From NCBI GenBank assembly GCA_900074745.1, contig LT598469.1, positions 124,001 to 188,000 of the forward strand: a stretch of 64,000 nt of DNA, in the 5' to 3' direction. Every line of letters begins with the position of its first letter. Position 1 is the first letter of the stretch. Origin of the DNA: Lachancea mirantina (Eukaryota > Ascomycota > Saccharomycetes > Saccharomycetales > Saccharomycetaceae). Of this stretch, positions 1 to 9,220 are shown in pieces. The position numbers were made by a program, and so were the translations under genes. Under the pieces are notes generated by a model. It worked only from the letters and a program-made list of their open reading frames with translations. It was not told where the DNA came from and ran no database searches.

Positions 1-1442
1 ATGAGAATCTTGATGTCAGGTTCTTCTGAGGCCGACGCGGATTCTAGCACTCGGTAGTATTCCTGATGGACGTGCAATAATATTTTAGACAAGTGCGGGA
101 GTTCGTCGTCGTCGTCTATGAGTAGTTTTTGGTTATGCAGATGCCTTTGTAATTCGGCAAGTGGCCTGTTTTGTTGCTGAACTTCTAATGATGCGTTATG
201 CTCGAGTTTTTTTGTTAGGTCTTCCTTCTGTATGGGTCTCTCGGGTTGGCTTTCATCTCTAATTTTATTCAATTTTTCCTCTTGCTTCTTGACCTCCTGG
301 TCGATTTTCTCTTGAAGCTTCTTCTCATTATCGAGGATGTCTGTTAGAAGCTCTTCTTCTTCTGACTTTTTCCGATGTCTTCTGCCCAAATGAAGCATTG
401 AGCTTTGCTGCCTAGGCAAGAAATTGGAGTTGATGTCCCCCACACCAACGAAAAAGTCATAGGGCACAACTTTGATAAGGTTTGGACTCCAGTTCCAAAC
501 ATCTCCTCTATCATCGATGATAACAACCATGGATTGATCCATTGGGAATAGTCTTTCTAGAGATTTATGCGTCAAGGATCCGTTTTCGTTCCGAGATAAA
601 ATCCGATCCCCAAAAAGCTCGCCAGCTGGATCTATTATTTTGGCAATTTCCAAAGCGTACGCTCTCGTCGCCATAGTGTAGATATGCAGCTCAAAATGCG
701 GGGAAACTTGATCAAAAAATTCCTTAAGTCCAGGCCGTAGTTTGACGTAGTATTTGCATTTGCGCACCGGTGGTTTTGGACCCATATAAAAAGGTGACAC
801 AATGACTTCTTCGTCAAGTGAAAACGACTTGATATCTTTCAAAGCATCAAAATTCGGATTCGACGGATCCTGCGACCATTCCTGAATCGTAGGATCGACA
901 CCGCAATGAATAACAGTCTGGTCCAAATCTACAACAAGTACTAGTTTCTTAAGCTTTCTCAACTGCTTTTGAGCCGTTCTTCCTATCGTCGCCGCCTGAC
1001 GCTCTGAAACCAAGATATTCGTGTTATTGTGCGCCATAGTAAGTTTTGTGTTATACGAAGAGCCCTCTCCCGCATTTTGATCTTCCTCTTCCTCAACAGC
1101 TTTCCCACATACAACACACAGCCCGCCATATGTTACATCGTGAGAACAAGGTTGTTGCACTTCTGCTATTATATGAGACTGGTTCACGAATTCGTCACCG
1201 ACGGCAACATTCAGCGAAACCAAAGTTCCACTAACTGGAGAATCAAACGTACCTACTAAGTCAACTCTTCGTTTTTTCTTGCTATTTTCTTCATCTGGAG
1301 CTGTCACGATATCCTGCAATTCCCAATACTTGTAGACAAAAAGTCGTTGACCCTTTTCAACGGAATTACCCGTCGAAACACATAGCTGCGCTATGGTCAC
1401 AGGATATGGGAGATTACTTGGCAGTCGAATGGGAGTTGTCAT
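1..1442 (-). CDS. FCP1: RNA polymerase II CTD phosphatase Fcp1 (partial, C-terminus beyond window)
   Basis: Reading leftwards from an ATG at 1442, about 480 codons stay open to the window edge, so this is the N-terminal part of a protein of 732 residues in S. cerevisiae. Residues ~50-85 resemble the lipoyl/biotinyl-like N-terminal domain of Fcp1 (GTFDSPVSGTLVSLNV). The catalytic DxDxT motif is DLDQTVIH, with D172 and D174 as nucleophile and acid/base; the FCP homology domain follows. The BRCT domain must lie outside the window. Fcp1 removes phosphate from the Pol II C-terminal repeats so the enzyme can be recycled. The FCP1 and DSK2 pairing matches YMR277W/YMR276W, with TAF8 in between here. 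Confidence 0.95.
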   Translation of the reverse strand, partial: MTTPIRLPSNLPYPVTIAQLCVSTGNSVEKGQRLFVYKYWELQDIVTAPDEENSKKKRRVDLVGTFDSPVSGTLVSLNVAVGDEFVNQSHIIAEVQQPCSHDVTYGGLCVVCGKAVEEEEDQNAGEGSSYNTKLTMAHNNTNILVSERQAATIGRTAQKQLRKLKKLVLVVDLDQTVIHCGVDPTIQEWSQDPSNPNFDALKDIKSFSLDEEVIVSPFYMGPKPPVRKCKYYVKLRPGLKEFFDQVSPHFELHIYTMATRAYALEIAKIIDPAGELFGDRILSRNENGSLTHKSLERLFPMDQSMVVIIDDRGDVWNWSPNLIKVVPYDFFVGVGDINSNFLPRQQSSMLHLGRRHRKKSEEEELLTDILDNEKKLQEKIDQEVKKQEEKLNKIRDESQPERPIQKEDLTKKLEHNASLEVQQQNRPLAELQRHLHNQKLLIDDDDELPHLSKILLHVHQEYYRVLESASASEEPDIKIL

Positions 1443-1791
1443 CAATCTGATGCTTCTTATATGTTATCATCTGTCCGCTAAGATAGCTCATCTTCGATAA
1501 AATTTTTTTTCTTCCGATGAGCTAGGTTCATCGGACATCAAGTTAAACCCTTCTATATCTTAAATCAACAGCTAGAATTCTCTACTAAGGCTTGGGAACT
1601 TGACCATCATCCATCGAAATATTTTAATCATATCGTGGTCATTACAATGCTTGGTTTTATAGTATAGCTCATGTAGAATATGACCTTCAAAGGTCCGCCC
1701 AGCAACAGATTATCTCAGTGGGACAGTCTTCTTTGGAAATTTTCAAAGTGACACTTCAGTTCTCTTGAGTAATCCTATGCCTGCCGCGAGT
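1443..1791. other. FCP1 promoter / TAF8 3' flank
   Basis: This gene-free stretch lies between the FCP1 start and the TAF8 stop, so it holds the FCP1 promoter and the TAF8 terminator region. The only structure I see is the inverted pair of PAC-like motifs around an A/T tract at 1484-1524, listed separately. Confidence 0.7.
1484..1524. promoter_or_regulatory. PAC-like inverted pair flanking an RRPE-like A/T tract upstream of FCP1
   Basis: TAGCTCATC at 1484-1492 and GATGAGCTA at 1516-1524 are exact reverse complements, with AAAATTTTTTTT between them. The PAC consensus is GCGATGAGMT; the right copy reads CCGATGAGCT. RRPE has an AAAATTTT core. Such pairs mark ribosome-biogenesis and Pol I/III promoters in yeasts. 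The site is 42-82 bp before the FCP1 ATG. The motif match is seen; the function is inferred. Confidence 0.4.
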
Positions 1792-3402
1792 TTAATCGTT
1801 TCCGCGTTTCTCTGGATATATCGGTAAAGCTTCTTCCATAGTTGATTGTCTTTCCGAAAAAAGATCGGGCTCGTTATTTTCATGACCTTCATTAGAATCT
1901 ACCGCCCTCAGGGGACCTGCGCTTTGAGATGCTGTGGAGTTAAGATCATTTTGGAATTCAGCAACCATCATAGAATCTGCTTGTGCCTCTTGCTGTGACG
2001 TGTCAATTTGATCTTCTATAAAATCCTCGTTTTTCACCTCAAGTTCTTGAGCAGGCCTGTCGTCAGCATGTCCACGCAACTGTTCTTTTACATCTTTACG
2101 TCCATCTTGTTGAACGTCCTGTTTACGATTGTTTTCATTTTCACTTTCGCTACTGTCCATTTCATCGAAAAACATGTCGTCTCTCAAATTGTTCAGATCT
2201 AAAACATCGATTTCCTCACCAGAACGGCGTTTCTCTTCCTGGTTTTTACGAACCTCTTCAAGTTTTTCACGCCTCTTTTTTTCTGCTTGTTCTTTCTCCT
2301 CTTCTCGCCTCTTTTTTAGAATTGGTATAGACTCAAGGAATCCGGTGTAACTCCTGTTCAGCATGGTTTTGATCTCCTTTTGCACCTGTTTACAATTTTT
2401 CGGGTCCGGTGCAAACGGTGAAACTAAAACGGAAGCTTTGACAAAGGGATCCTCTTGCAACCTGAGCTGTCGATTTTCATAATCTTGTATCTTTTTTCGC
2501 ACTAGCCCAATACGGTTTCTGGCATATTGTTCGACGTTGAAATTCTCCGTCATTGACGTGTTCATCAGCTCCTGAGGATCATTGATTTTGATAAAGTTCT
2601 TGCGTTTGTTGTCTTGCAGGAAAACGATTTCCGTTTCCCGTCGGCTCTGTTCCAAAATTTGCGCTTCATCTACTTCAGCCTTGTGATCGTCGCCTTCGCC
2701 CAATTGCACCAAATGTAGCAGCGCCTTTTCTGAGCTCTTAGCTTCTTCTACCAGTTGTTTCCGCATTTGCCGTTCATCTGTTATGGGCCGATTATACATC
2801 GCAGTGAACCTATAAGTGTGATCTGGAGGAAACTCTGGTAGCCATTTCGGTACGTACTTGCGGCGCCGCTTCGAAGGTGGAACAAGTCCTAAGATGTCAT
2901 TCTCTATCACACTCAAATCCTGCTCAGCTTTAGCCGCATCTGGACTTTCCGAATTAAACTTATGCCTTTGAATTTCGACAGCAGCCGTGCTGTCCCCCAA
3001 TTTTTGAACATCCGCCGCATGTTGCGACCTGACAAAGTTGGACCGTTCGAGCTCAAGCATTAGATCCGAACTGCTAAGATCGTAGCCTTGTAAAATGAGT
3101 ACAAGGTCCTTTTTTGAAATTCGATGTCGTCTTTGAATATTGGCCATCTTGTGAAGATCCATTAACATATCGGACAGATTCTCTTCAACAAGGTTAATTA
3201 CATTTTCGAACGCAAACTGAGACATGCAAGTATTTTTATTCATGGCCTTCAATTGCACTGCAATTGCTTTACCCAGTATACTTTGCAAAGGATTGTCGAT
3301 TGTCGCTGCCGAAACTTCGTCCAATGTAGGTAGTTTTTTAAGCCTTACAGGCTTTAACTGAGGCTCTTCCAAGGGCTCTGCCTTAGCATTGTTCGTCGAC
3401 AT
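1792..3402 (-). CDS. TAF8: TFIID subunit Taf8
   Basis: About 536 residues (S. cerevisiae Taf8 is 510). Residues ~35-125 form a histone-fold (Bromo_TP type) domain, with SQFAFENVINLVEENLSDML and ISKKDLVLILQGYDL. Further on, a TAF8 C-terminal domain signature is visible in YVPKWLPEFPPDHTYRFT. A long charged coiled region rich in K, E and R follows, then an acidic tail. Taf8 dimerises with Taf10 through the histone fold and helps assemble TFIID in the nucleus. I chose the ATG at 3402; another in-frame ATG four codons upstream at 3414 is equally possible. The gene sits between FCP1 and DSK2 on the same strand. Confidence 0.9.
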   Translation of the reverse strand: MSTNNAKAEPLEEPQLKPVRLKKLPTLDEVSAATIDNPLQSILGKAIAVQLKAMNKNTCMSQFAFENVINLVEENLSDMLMDLHKMANIQRRHRISKKDLVLILQGYDLSSSDLMLELERSNFVRSQHAADVQKLGDSTAAVEIQRHKFNSESPDAAKAEQDLSVIENDILGLVPPSKRRRKYVPKWLPEFPPDHTYRFTAMYNRPITDERQMRKQLVEEAKSSEKALLHLVQLGEGDDHKAEVDEAQILEQSRRETEIVFLQDNKRKNFIKINDPQELMNTSMTENFNVEQYARNRIGLVRKKIQDYENRQLRLQEDPFVKASVLVSPFAPDPKNCKQVQKEIKTMLNRSYTGFLESIPILKKRREEEKEQAEKKRREKLEEVRKNQEEKRRSGEEIDVLDLNNLRDDMFFDEMDSSESENENNRKQDVQQDGRKDVKEQLRGHADDRPAQELEVKNEDFIEDQIDTSQQEAQADSMMVAEFQNDLNSTASQSAGPLRAVDSNEGHENNEPDLFSERQSTMEEALPIYPEKRGND

Positions 3403-3691
3403 GAATCGATACAAACTAACTACTGCTGCCCAAGACCAAACCCGGTGCCTTCGTGTATTAGATTACTTGTCTCAACCTTCCTCTACTTCTTGTTATTCTT
3501 GACGTACAACATGGCGTTCTATTTAAGATAGATATCTTTACACGGAAATGAGTAACAACTGAGTAGAGGCTTCTGGCACTGTTAATCAAGTGATATATAC
3601 AGTAGCATTGACCAACCATCTGAATAGCCCGATGTCGTATTTAAAAGCTCGATGCTGCTGCTGCCTTACCAAATTGATGATTAATTTGGAT

Positions 3692-4819
3692 TTAGACGTC
3701 ACCGCTGAGAAGGGCATCGACGGCGCCCGGTACAGAACCCCCACTGCGTCTAAGAGCAGCGACGTTTCTGTCAAATTCGAAGAACCCCATGTCATTCAGT
3801 TGCCGCAATTGAGCTTCGTAACGCTCCTCTGGTGGCCTGGTGTCCTGAGGCTGTTGTGGTGCCGGTGGTTGACCTCCCAGGATGGAGGACAAGAGGGCCG
3901 GGTCAAAAGCCGGAGTCTGTTGATTCCCGGCTTGAGCGGCGCCGAAAAGTGATGCAAAGGGATTCGCCTGGCCTGCAGCGGCCTGTGGATTCAGCAGAGA
4001 CGCAAACGGGTTCGAAAGAAGATTCTGTTGCGATCCGGCAGCTGGAGTCGACGACGTATCGCGAGTCGAGGTCGCATCTGCCGCGGGTTCTTGTGCTGCT
4101 GCTGTGGTTGAGGCGGTACCTGGTGCTGGGAACGCCGAGGCCGCTTCGGCTCCGTCGCCACCACCAAACATGTCGGCAAACTGCATGCTCTGGCGTATCA
4201 TGTCCGGGTTGGTCATCATTTGTCTGAAAAAGGGGCTCTGTAGGAGCTGGCGTGCCTGAGGGCCCATGTTCTGCAGGTGAGGGCTCTGTTGGATCAAAAA
4301 ATCGATCATTTGCGGGTTGCTGAGCATTTCGTTCATCTGAGACTGCATGATCGGATTTTCAAGCATGCGAAGCACCTCATTTGGGTTTGGTGCGTTTGTC
4401 ATCCCGCCGTCAGGCCCAAACGTGTCTGCCGAGGGCAAGTTCAGCCCGTAACCTGCGTAGCGCGCACCGGTGAGGTCCGAAAGTGGATTGAACCCGCCCG
4501 TTTGGCCCGCCGACAAATTTGTTGGCACAGAAGCTGCAGGATCCGCACTCTGGGTGGCGGCCGTGCTCGCTTGACTGTTCGCAGCCGCTTTGTTGCCACC
4601 AGACTTCACCAGATGGATAGCATGGTCGTTGTCGATCTTGTACGATTCCACGGTTTGATCGTCTTTCAGAATTTTCCCAGAAAAGATCAGTCTTTGGTTT
4701 TCAACCGGGATCTCTGACACTTGTGCAATCGCCTTTTTGAGCTCAGCGATCGTCTGTTCCCGTTCGATCGTCACGTCCCATTTGTTTTGACCCGATTTTA
4801 CATGAATTTGGATACTCAT
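3692..4819 (-). CDS. DSK2: Ubiquitin-like/UBA shuttle protein Dsk2
   Basis: 375 residues against 373 in S. cerevisiae. An N-terminal ubiquitin-like domain (MSIQIHVKSGQNKWDVTIE...) is followed by STI1-type helices (residues ~130-220, MLENPIMQSQMNEMLSNPQM), a Q/A/P-rich linker, and a C-terminal UBA domain (RQLNDMGFFEFDRNVAALRR). Dsk2 carries polyubiquitinated proteins to the proteasome. The reading frame stays open to an ATG at 4909, but the extra 30 residues do not look like the family, so the start at 4819 that begins the ubiquitin-like fold is preferred. Confidence 0.95.
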   Translation of the reverse strand: MSIQIHVKSGQNKWDVTIEREQTIAELKKAIAQVSEIPVENQRLIFSGKILKDDQTVESYKIDNDHAIHLVKSGGNKAAANSQASTAATQSADPAASVPTNLSAGQTGGFNPLSDLTGARYAGYGLNLPSADTFGPDGGMTNAPNPNEVLRMLENPIMQSQMNEMLSNPQMIDFLIQQSPHLQNMGPQARQLLQSPFFRQMMTNPDMIRQSMQFADMFGGGDGAEAASAFPAPGTASTTAAAQEPAADATSTRDTSSTPAAGSQQNLLSNPFASLLNPQAAAGQANPFASLFGAAQAGNQQTPAFDPALLSSILGGQPPAPQQPQDTRPPEERYEAQLRQLNDMGFFEFDRNVAALRRSGGSVPGAVDALLSGDV

Positions 4820-5508
4820 TCTTCTGCTTGAAGCGACACACGCCTTGTGAGATATGGCACGTTCTTGTCTATCGTCCTCACACAGATCAAGTATTAGGTG
4901 GTTGATCATATCTAATGAATTAACGATTTGTTGTAGGTTACATCAAGGATGTTGAGAGAAAAAAGAACGGCACGTGATTTGTTGATATCGCTGTTAACGA
5001 AGGGTCCCAACTTTGACGAACTTTGACGAACTTTGGCGGGCTTTTGACAGCGAGATAATACGAAGAGATACTACGACGAGATACAATGACCAGAGTCCGA
5101 TAAGGTGCACACGCTTCCCACGAGGTCTCTCGTTCTTCACATGAGGACACGCGCATTTGGACAAGCTTAATAGCACACATCCAACGCTTTTGCAAGCTTT
5201 GCGGTTTCGCCCTTTACGCCCGTTCTCTGGTCATGGCTATCAACCAGTCCATCGGGAAGGCGCCGGGTGAAGTCCGGATCTTCGTTCAGTGAGGAACCGC
5301 TGAGGTGGCTTGTGGGCGGATTAAAGACGGAGCTCGGTCGTAAGCCGCAGTAAACCGTCCTGGGAAGAATACCTAGGTCCATTTCAGAACCACCAGAAAC
5401 AGACGATCGAGGATGTGCAAGCGTACATAAGGAGCAGGGAGTTGACTCGATAGACTGACCGGCGCTGGCTGGTGTGCGCCAACGTTCAAACCCAAAAGCC
5501 TAACAGAG
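4820..5508. other. DSK2 / NmrA-1 divergent intergenic region
   Basis: Shared upstream region of DSK2 (leftwards) and the first NmrA-like gene (rightwards). It contains the CACGTG-led block at 4971-5040, which recurs before the second NmrA gene, and a short AACTTTGACG stutter. The small ORFs here show no recognisable protein. Confidence 0.6.
4971..5040 (+). repeat. Upstream duplicated block, copy A (CACGTGAT...ACGAAGGG...CTTTGACGAACTT)
   Basis: This ~70-bp block shares an ordered series of words with 6923-6992: CACGTGAT, TGTTGAT, ACGAAGGG, GACGAA and ACTTTGAC. Copy A also holds AACTTTGACG twice in tandem, then AACTTTGG, at 5009-5036. Each copy lies several hundred bp before an NmrA-like gene, so the promoter was duplicated along with the gene. 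The CACGTG could bind a bHLH factor such as Cbf1; that part is inference. Confidence 0.75.
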
Positions 5509-6423
5509 ATGCCTAAGATTTTAGTTGTATTTGGAGCGACGGGGAACCAAGGCGGTTCTGTAGTCGACAGCGTTCTGGAAGACGCGACGCTTTCGAAGAA
5601 ATACCAGGTGCGGGCCGTCACGCGCGACGCGTCGTCGGGCGCGGCCCAATTGCTGAGGAACAAAGGCGTGGAGGTTGTAGAGGCCAGCTACGACGACGAA
5701 AGAGCAGTCGCAGCCGCGCTGAAGAACGCACACACCGTGTTTTCAAACACGGTGTCAGTTTTCGATGACGACGAGGCGGAGACCCTTCAGGGCAACCTGA
5801 TCGCAGACCAAGCGGTCAAAGCCGGCGCCGTTTTCCTAGTGTGGAGCGGTCTTCCGTCGCCCGCGAAAATTTCGCAGGGAAAGAACGCGCAAGTGATAAG
5901 ATTCGAGACCAAAGTTGCTGTGGAGGATTATATCAAGACGTTGCCCATTAAGAGCGCTTTCTACTGGCCAGCGATCTTCATGCAGAATCTTTGGGGCCCA
6001 TACCGGCCCCAACCCGCTGGCGACGGCCGTTATGTCCTTCGGAATCTATGGAACAGGGACACGATGCTCCCGCTGATCGATCCAAGGGACTCGGGCAAGT
6101 TTGTCGCGCCGGTACTCGCAGACCCAGAATTTTTCGCAGGTAAGCACATTGCGGGCGTCAGCGGCGTGTACACACCGGTACAGTTTGCAGAGACCGTTGG
6201 CGAGGCGACGGGCAAGCACGTCGAGTACGAGCAAGTCACTGACGAAGAGTTCAAAGCGTTATACCCAGAATTGGTCAGCATGATGCAGCATTTCCGGGAA
6301 TACAGTTACTACGGACCAACGCAACCCGAAGAGGTTAAATTTGCACTAGAGCATGCGACCTCCGAGCCAAAAACGTTGCTAGAATTCCTGGAAAATACCC
6401 CACTGGACTTGGGCGACGTCTAA
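5509..6423 (+). CDS. NmrA-like NAD(P)-binding protein, tandem copy 1
   Basis: 304 residues. The N-terminus is a Rossmann fold with an intact GxxGxxG motif (VVFGATGNQGGSV), and the rest follows the NmrA/HSCARG-like atypical short-chain dehydrogenase pattern (VEVVEASYDD, HTVFSNTVSVF, KSAFYWPAIFMQN, DSGKFV). Members are usually NADPH-sensing regulators or reductases; the substrate is not visible. The gene and its neighbour at 7728 are tandem duplicates, roughly two thirds identical by eye. They interrupt the ancestral DSK2/TAF8 to DAT1 gene order, and I know of no close S. cerevisiae counterpart at this locus, so they look like accessory genes. No signal peptide or membrane segment is seen, so it is probably cytosolic. 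Confidence 0.85.
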   Translation: MPKILVVFGATGNQGGSVVDSVLEDATLSKKYQVRAVTRDASSGAAQLLRNKGVEVVEASYDDERAVAAALKNAHTVFSNTVSVFDDDEAETLQGNLIADQAVKAGAVFLVWSGLPSPAKISQGKNAQVIRFETKVAVEDYIKTLPIKSAFYWPAIFMQNLWGPYRPQPAGDGRYVLRNLWNRDTMLPLIDPRDSGKFVAPVLADPEFFAGKHIAGVSGVYTPVQFAETVGEATGKHVEYEQVTDEEFKALYPELVSMMQHFREYSYYGPTQPEEVKFALEHATSEPKTLLEFLENTPLDLGDV

Positions 6424-7727
6424 AATACGTACGCTTATAAAAACTGATAATTTAAACTAACATCTTTTTTCTCTCTGTTTTCTGTAATTGACACTAGTCT
6501 CTAAATCGTATATGCTCCTGCCCGTCTTTTACATATAACTCTTGTTATGCTGGTGCTCCTCGAAGCACTTGGAACGATCATGCATCAAATCCTACCGTCA
6601 ATTGTGCTATCAGATTTGACTAAGGTCCCTTTTCACGAACGCGATTCGTGACATGTGACCAGATATGGCCAGGAGAAATCACTTTGTACGACTACCCACA
6701 AACTACTCACAGGCTGGATCGTCACTTTGTACGTGTGTACTCGACTTTCACTCCTCGTAGTTATCAGATGGGAGATCTATATCGGCGCCTTAACTTGGTG
6801 TTAACTGCGGGACATAGCTATGATCACTGCTAGCGCATATAACCACCACTTCGCGTCTGTACATCAGAGTCGTCCGGTACTCCCTGGTCAGTAACGCCGC
6901 GAAGTCCGTGTTGGAAAGGCAGCACGTGATCTGTTGATGTCATTATATACGAAGGGCTCACATCTCGACGAAACTTTGACAAACTTAGGCTACGGGTAGA
7001 TAGAGTTTCGCGTGGCGGCAGTGGAAAAAGCAGCGCTAGTCGTCGAGCAAGTTTTCTTTTTCTTCTTAGTAGTTTTGTGGCGACACGCACATTATACAAA
7101 GTTACTTACGCCTCGTAGCGCTTTCGCGACGCTTCGCAAGGCTTGGCCGTGGAGAACGCCAGCAGCGGATGCTTTAATCGAGGTGAGTGGCATACAGCAC
7201 AAAGATATCTCGATATTTGCACAATAACCGACGCGGACCTCTCCTGGGTGCTCTCGGGTGCTTGCGAGGTACTGTCTCGACTTTGCTGGTCATACCGGCT
7301 TTCCTCGGGTCGCAACTGACCCCTGTGGTGGCGGAGGATTGCACTCTAGTGCCCAGCGCAGCGACACCCGTTTTCCGGGGTGATACAACTCCGTTAACAG
7401 GGGACGCCTGCTTTTCTTGGCTTTTGTTAGAGCTAAACCCGTCTTGTAGCCGATCCCGTTCTCCGCGTTCCATGCAGCACGGGTACAAGACGGTATTTGG
7501 GAGCAGGTTACATACAAGGAACCCCTACTCGAGAGAAACGTTAGATGGCAATTAGTCAGGCGATTGGTAACCCCGCAGGAGTAAGCAAGCTCGAGGAGAT
7601 TCAGATCTGAAGAGAGCGCACCATTTCTCGAGCGTATATGAGTCGGACGAAGACTAGAGGCTGAGAGAGTCTGTGCATTCCGGTGCCAGCACCTCTGCTG
7701 TGAAGCAAGATCCAAACTAAGTGGTAT
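6424..7727. other. Intergenic spacer between the tandem NmrA genes
   Basis: 1.3 kb without a supportable gene. It holds the 3' flank of copy 1, the duplicated CACGTG block at 6923-6992, and about 730 bp of further DNA before copy 2. That last stretch is longer than the matching distance before copy 1, and I could not align it with the copy 1 leader. The ORFs of up to 141 codons here resemble nothing known. Confidence 0.55.
6923..6992 (+). repeat. Upstream duplicated block, copy B
   Basis: Diverged second copy of the block at 4971-5040, with CACGTGAT, TGTTGAT, ACGAAGGG, GACGAA and ACTTTGAC in the same order. It lies about 800 bp before the second NmrA-like gene; copy A lies about 540 bp before the first. 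Confidence 0.75.
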
Positions 7728-8645
7728 ATGTCTAAAATTCTAGTTGTTTTCGCTGCGACGGGCCATCAAGGCGGTTCCGTCGTGAACAGCGTCCTGGAGG
7801 ACGCGACGCTCTCCAAAGAGTTCAAGATTCGGGCCGTCACACGCAATGCGTCGTCCGACGCGGCCAAGGCGCTGGCAAGCAAGGGTGTGGAGGTCGTAGA
7901 GACCAGGCTGGACGACGCGGGCTCGGTCGCGGCCGCGCTCGAGGGCTCGCACACCGTGTTCGCGAACACGGTGACGGTGTTCGAGGACTACGAAGAGGAG
8001 ACCCGCCTGGGCAAGCTCATCGCGGATAAGGCCGTCGAGGCTGGCGCCGCGTTCCTGGTATGGAGCAGTGTTCCGTCGCCGACGAAAGTGACGCACGGGA
8101 AGGTCACGCAGGTGACAAGCTTCGAGACCAAAGTCGCTGTGGAGGATTACATCAAGACACTGCCCATCAAGAGCGCGTTCTACTGGCCGGCGTCGTTCAT
8201 GCAGAACTTCGCGCGCCCGTTCCGGCCCCAGCCGGCGGACGACGGCCGCTTTCTCATCAGAAACCTGTTCAACAAGGACACCCCGCTTCCGCTGGTCGAC
8301 GTCGACGACTCGGGCAAGTTTGTCGCGTCGCTCATCGCGGACCCTGACTTTTTCGCGGGCAAGCACATCGCGGGCGTCAGCGGCGTGTACACGCCCGCAC
8401 AGTTCGCTGAGATCGTGGGCGCGGCCACGGGCAAGCACGTCGAGTACGAGCAACTGGCCGACGATGCCTTCAAGGCGCCGCCTCCTTTCAATTCGGTTCT
8501 GGTGACGAGCATGATGAAGTACTTCAGAGACTACAATTACTACGGGCCCGCCCAGGACGAAGAGGTCCAGTTTGCGCTGAACCACGTGCGCTCCAAGCCC
8601 AGGACGCTTCAGGAATATCTGAAAGCGAACCCGCTCGCGCTGTGA
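7728..8645 (+). CDS. NmrA-like NAD(P)-binding protein, tandem copy 2
   Basis: 305 residues, collinear with the copy at 5509-6423 and sharing long identical stretches such as FETKVAVEDYIKTLPIKSAF and FFAGKHIAGVSGVYTP. The glycine-rich motif reads FAATGHQGG, so the first glycine of GxxGxxG is alanine; this may weaken or alter dinucleotide binding. A few residues are inserted before the VTSMMKYFRDYNYYGP region. Third codon positions are clearly richer in G and C than in the neighbouring genes, enough to open a 338-codon antisense frame. The role is probably cytosolic NADPH sensing or reduction, but the substrate is unknown. Confidence 0.85.
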   Translation: MSKILVVFAATGHQGGSVVNSVLEDATLSKEFKIRAVTRNASSDAAKALASKGVEVVETRLDDAGSVAAALEGSHTVFANTVTVFEDYEEETRLGKLIADKAVEAGAAFLVWSSVPSPTKVTHGKVTQVTSFETKVAVEDYIKTLPIKSAFYWPASFMQNFARPFRPQPADDGRFLIRNLFNKDTPLPLVDVDDSGKFVASLIADPDFFAGKHIAGVSGVYTPAQFAEIVGAATGKHVEYEQLADDAFKAPPPFNSVLVTSMMKYFRDYNYYGPAQDEEVQFALNHVRSKPRTLQEYLKANPLAL

Positions 8646-9220
8646 GCCTGCTCTAAGGACCTGTACAACCCTATGTAAAACCTGATTTTTCCGACTTTCT
8701 ACACCACTTACAACGCCTACAACGTACACACCGTCCACATCGTCTGCCATTGACACTTTCCTCCGCGTCGCCCCTCGTCTTGATTTCTATACCGACTTCT
8801 ATATACTTCTTATCTTGCCTCTCTTTCTCCTGGGCATGACAGTGTCAATGACAGCTAGGATAGCGAAAAAAAGTGCTATAACGGCGCAGAAAAAACAGAA
8901 AAACACCGCTTATCTGCTCTCAAGCTTTGCGCTGCCATCTCAATGTCTGCTCCCACATCTTCCCTGCAATAAACACCAATTTCGCCCTCTGCCCGCCTTT
9001 TCTGTTGCCGGTGCGTATTATGTAACCAGGTTCTTATTTTTTTCCAGAGGCCATCGAGTAGTCAGTCCGACGTTCACCACTCTTTTCATTGAAAGAGCAT
9101 CTGCAAAGACAGTCGAATCCCACGGCACAGTTGATTTGAGCACCGGGCTGGCAAACTTCCGTTGCGCAGCGTGCTTGTTTCTGGTCCTTCTCTTTCCAAG
9201 CTATCTCATCTCTTCTATCC
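8646..9220. other. DAT1 upstream region
   Basis: About 575 bp holding the 3' flank of the second NmrA gene and the DAT1 promoter. Apart from pyrimidine-rich runs I see no specific element. Confidence 0.5.

Noticed and set aside
1835-1870. CDEIII-like TTTCCGAAAAA suggesting a centromere
   Set aside because: It lies inside TAF8 coding sequence and no CDEI with an AT-rich CDEII of the right length is beside it.
7740-8756. 338-codon antisense frame over the second NmrA gene
   Set aside because: It mirrors the GC-rich codons of a clearly homologous protein on the other strand and its Arg/Val-rich product resembles nothing.
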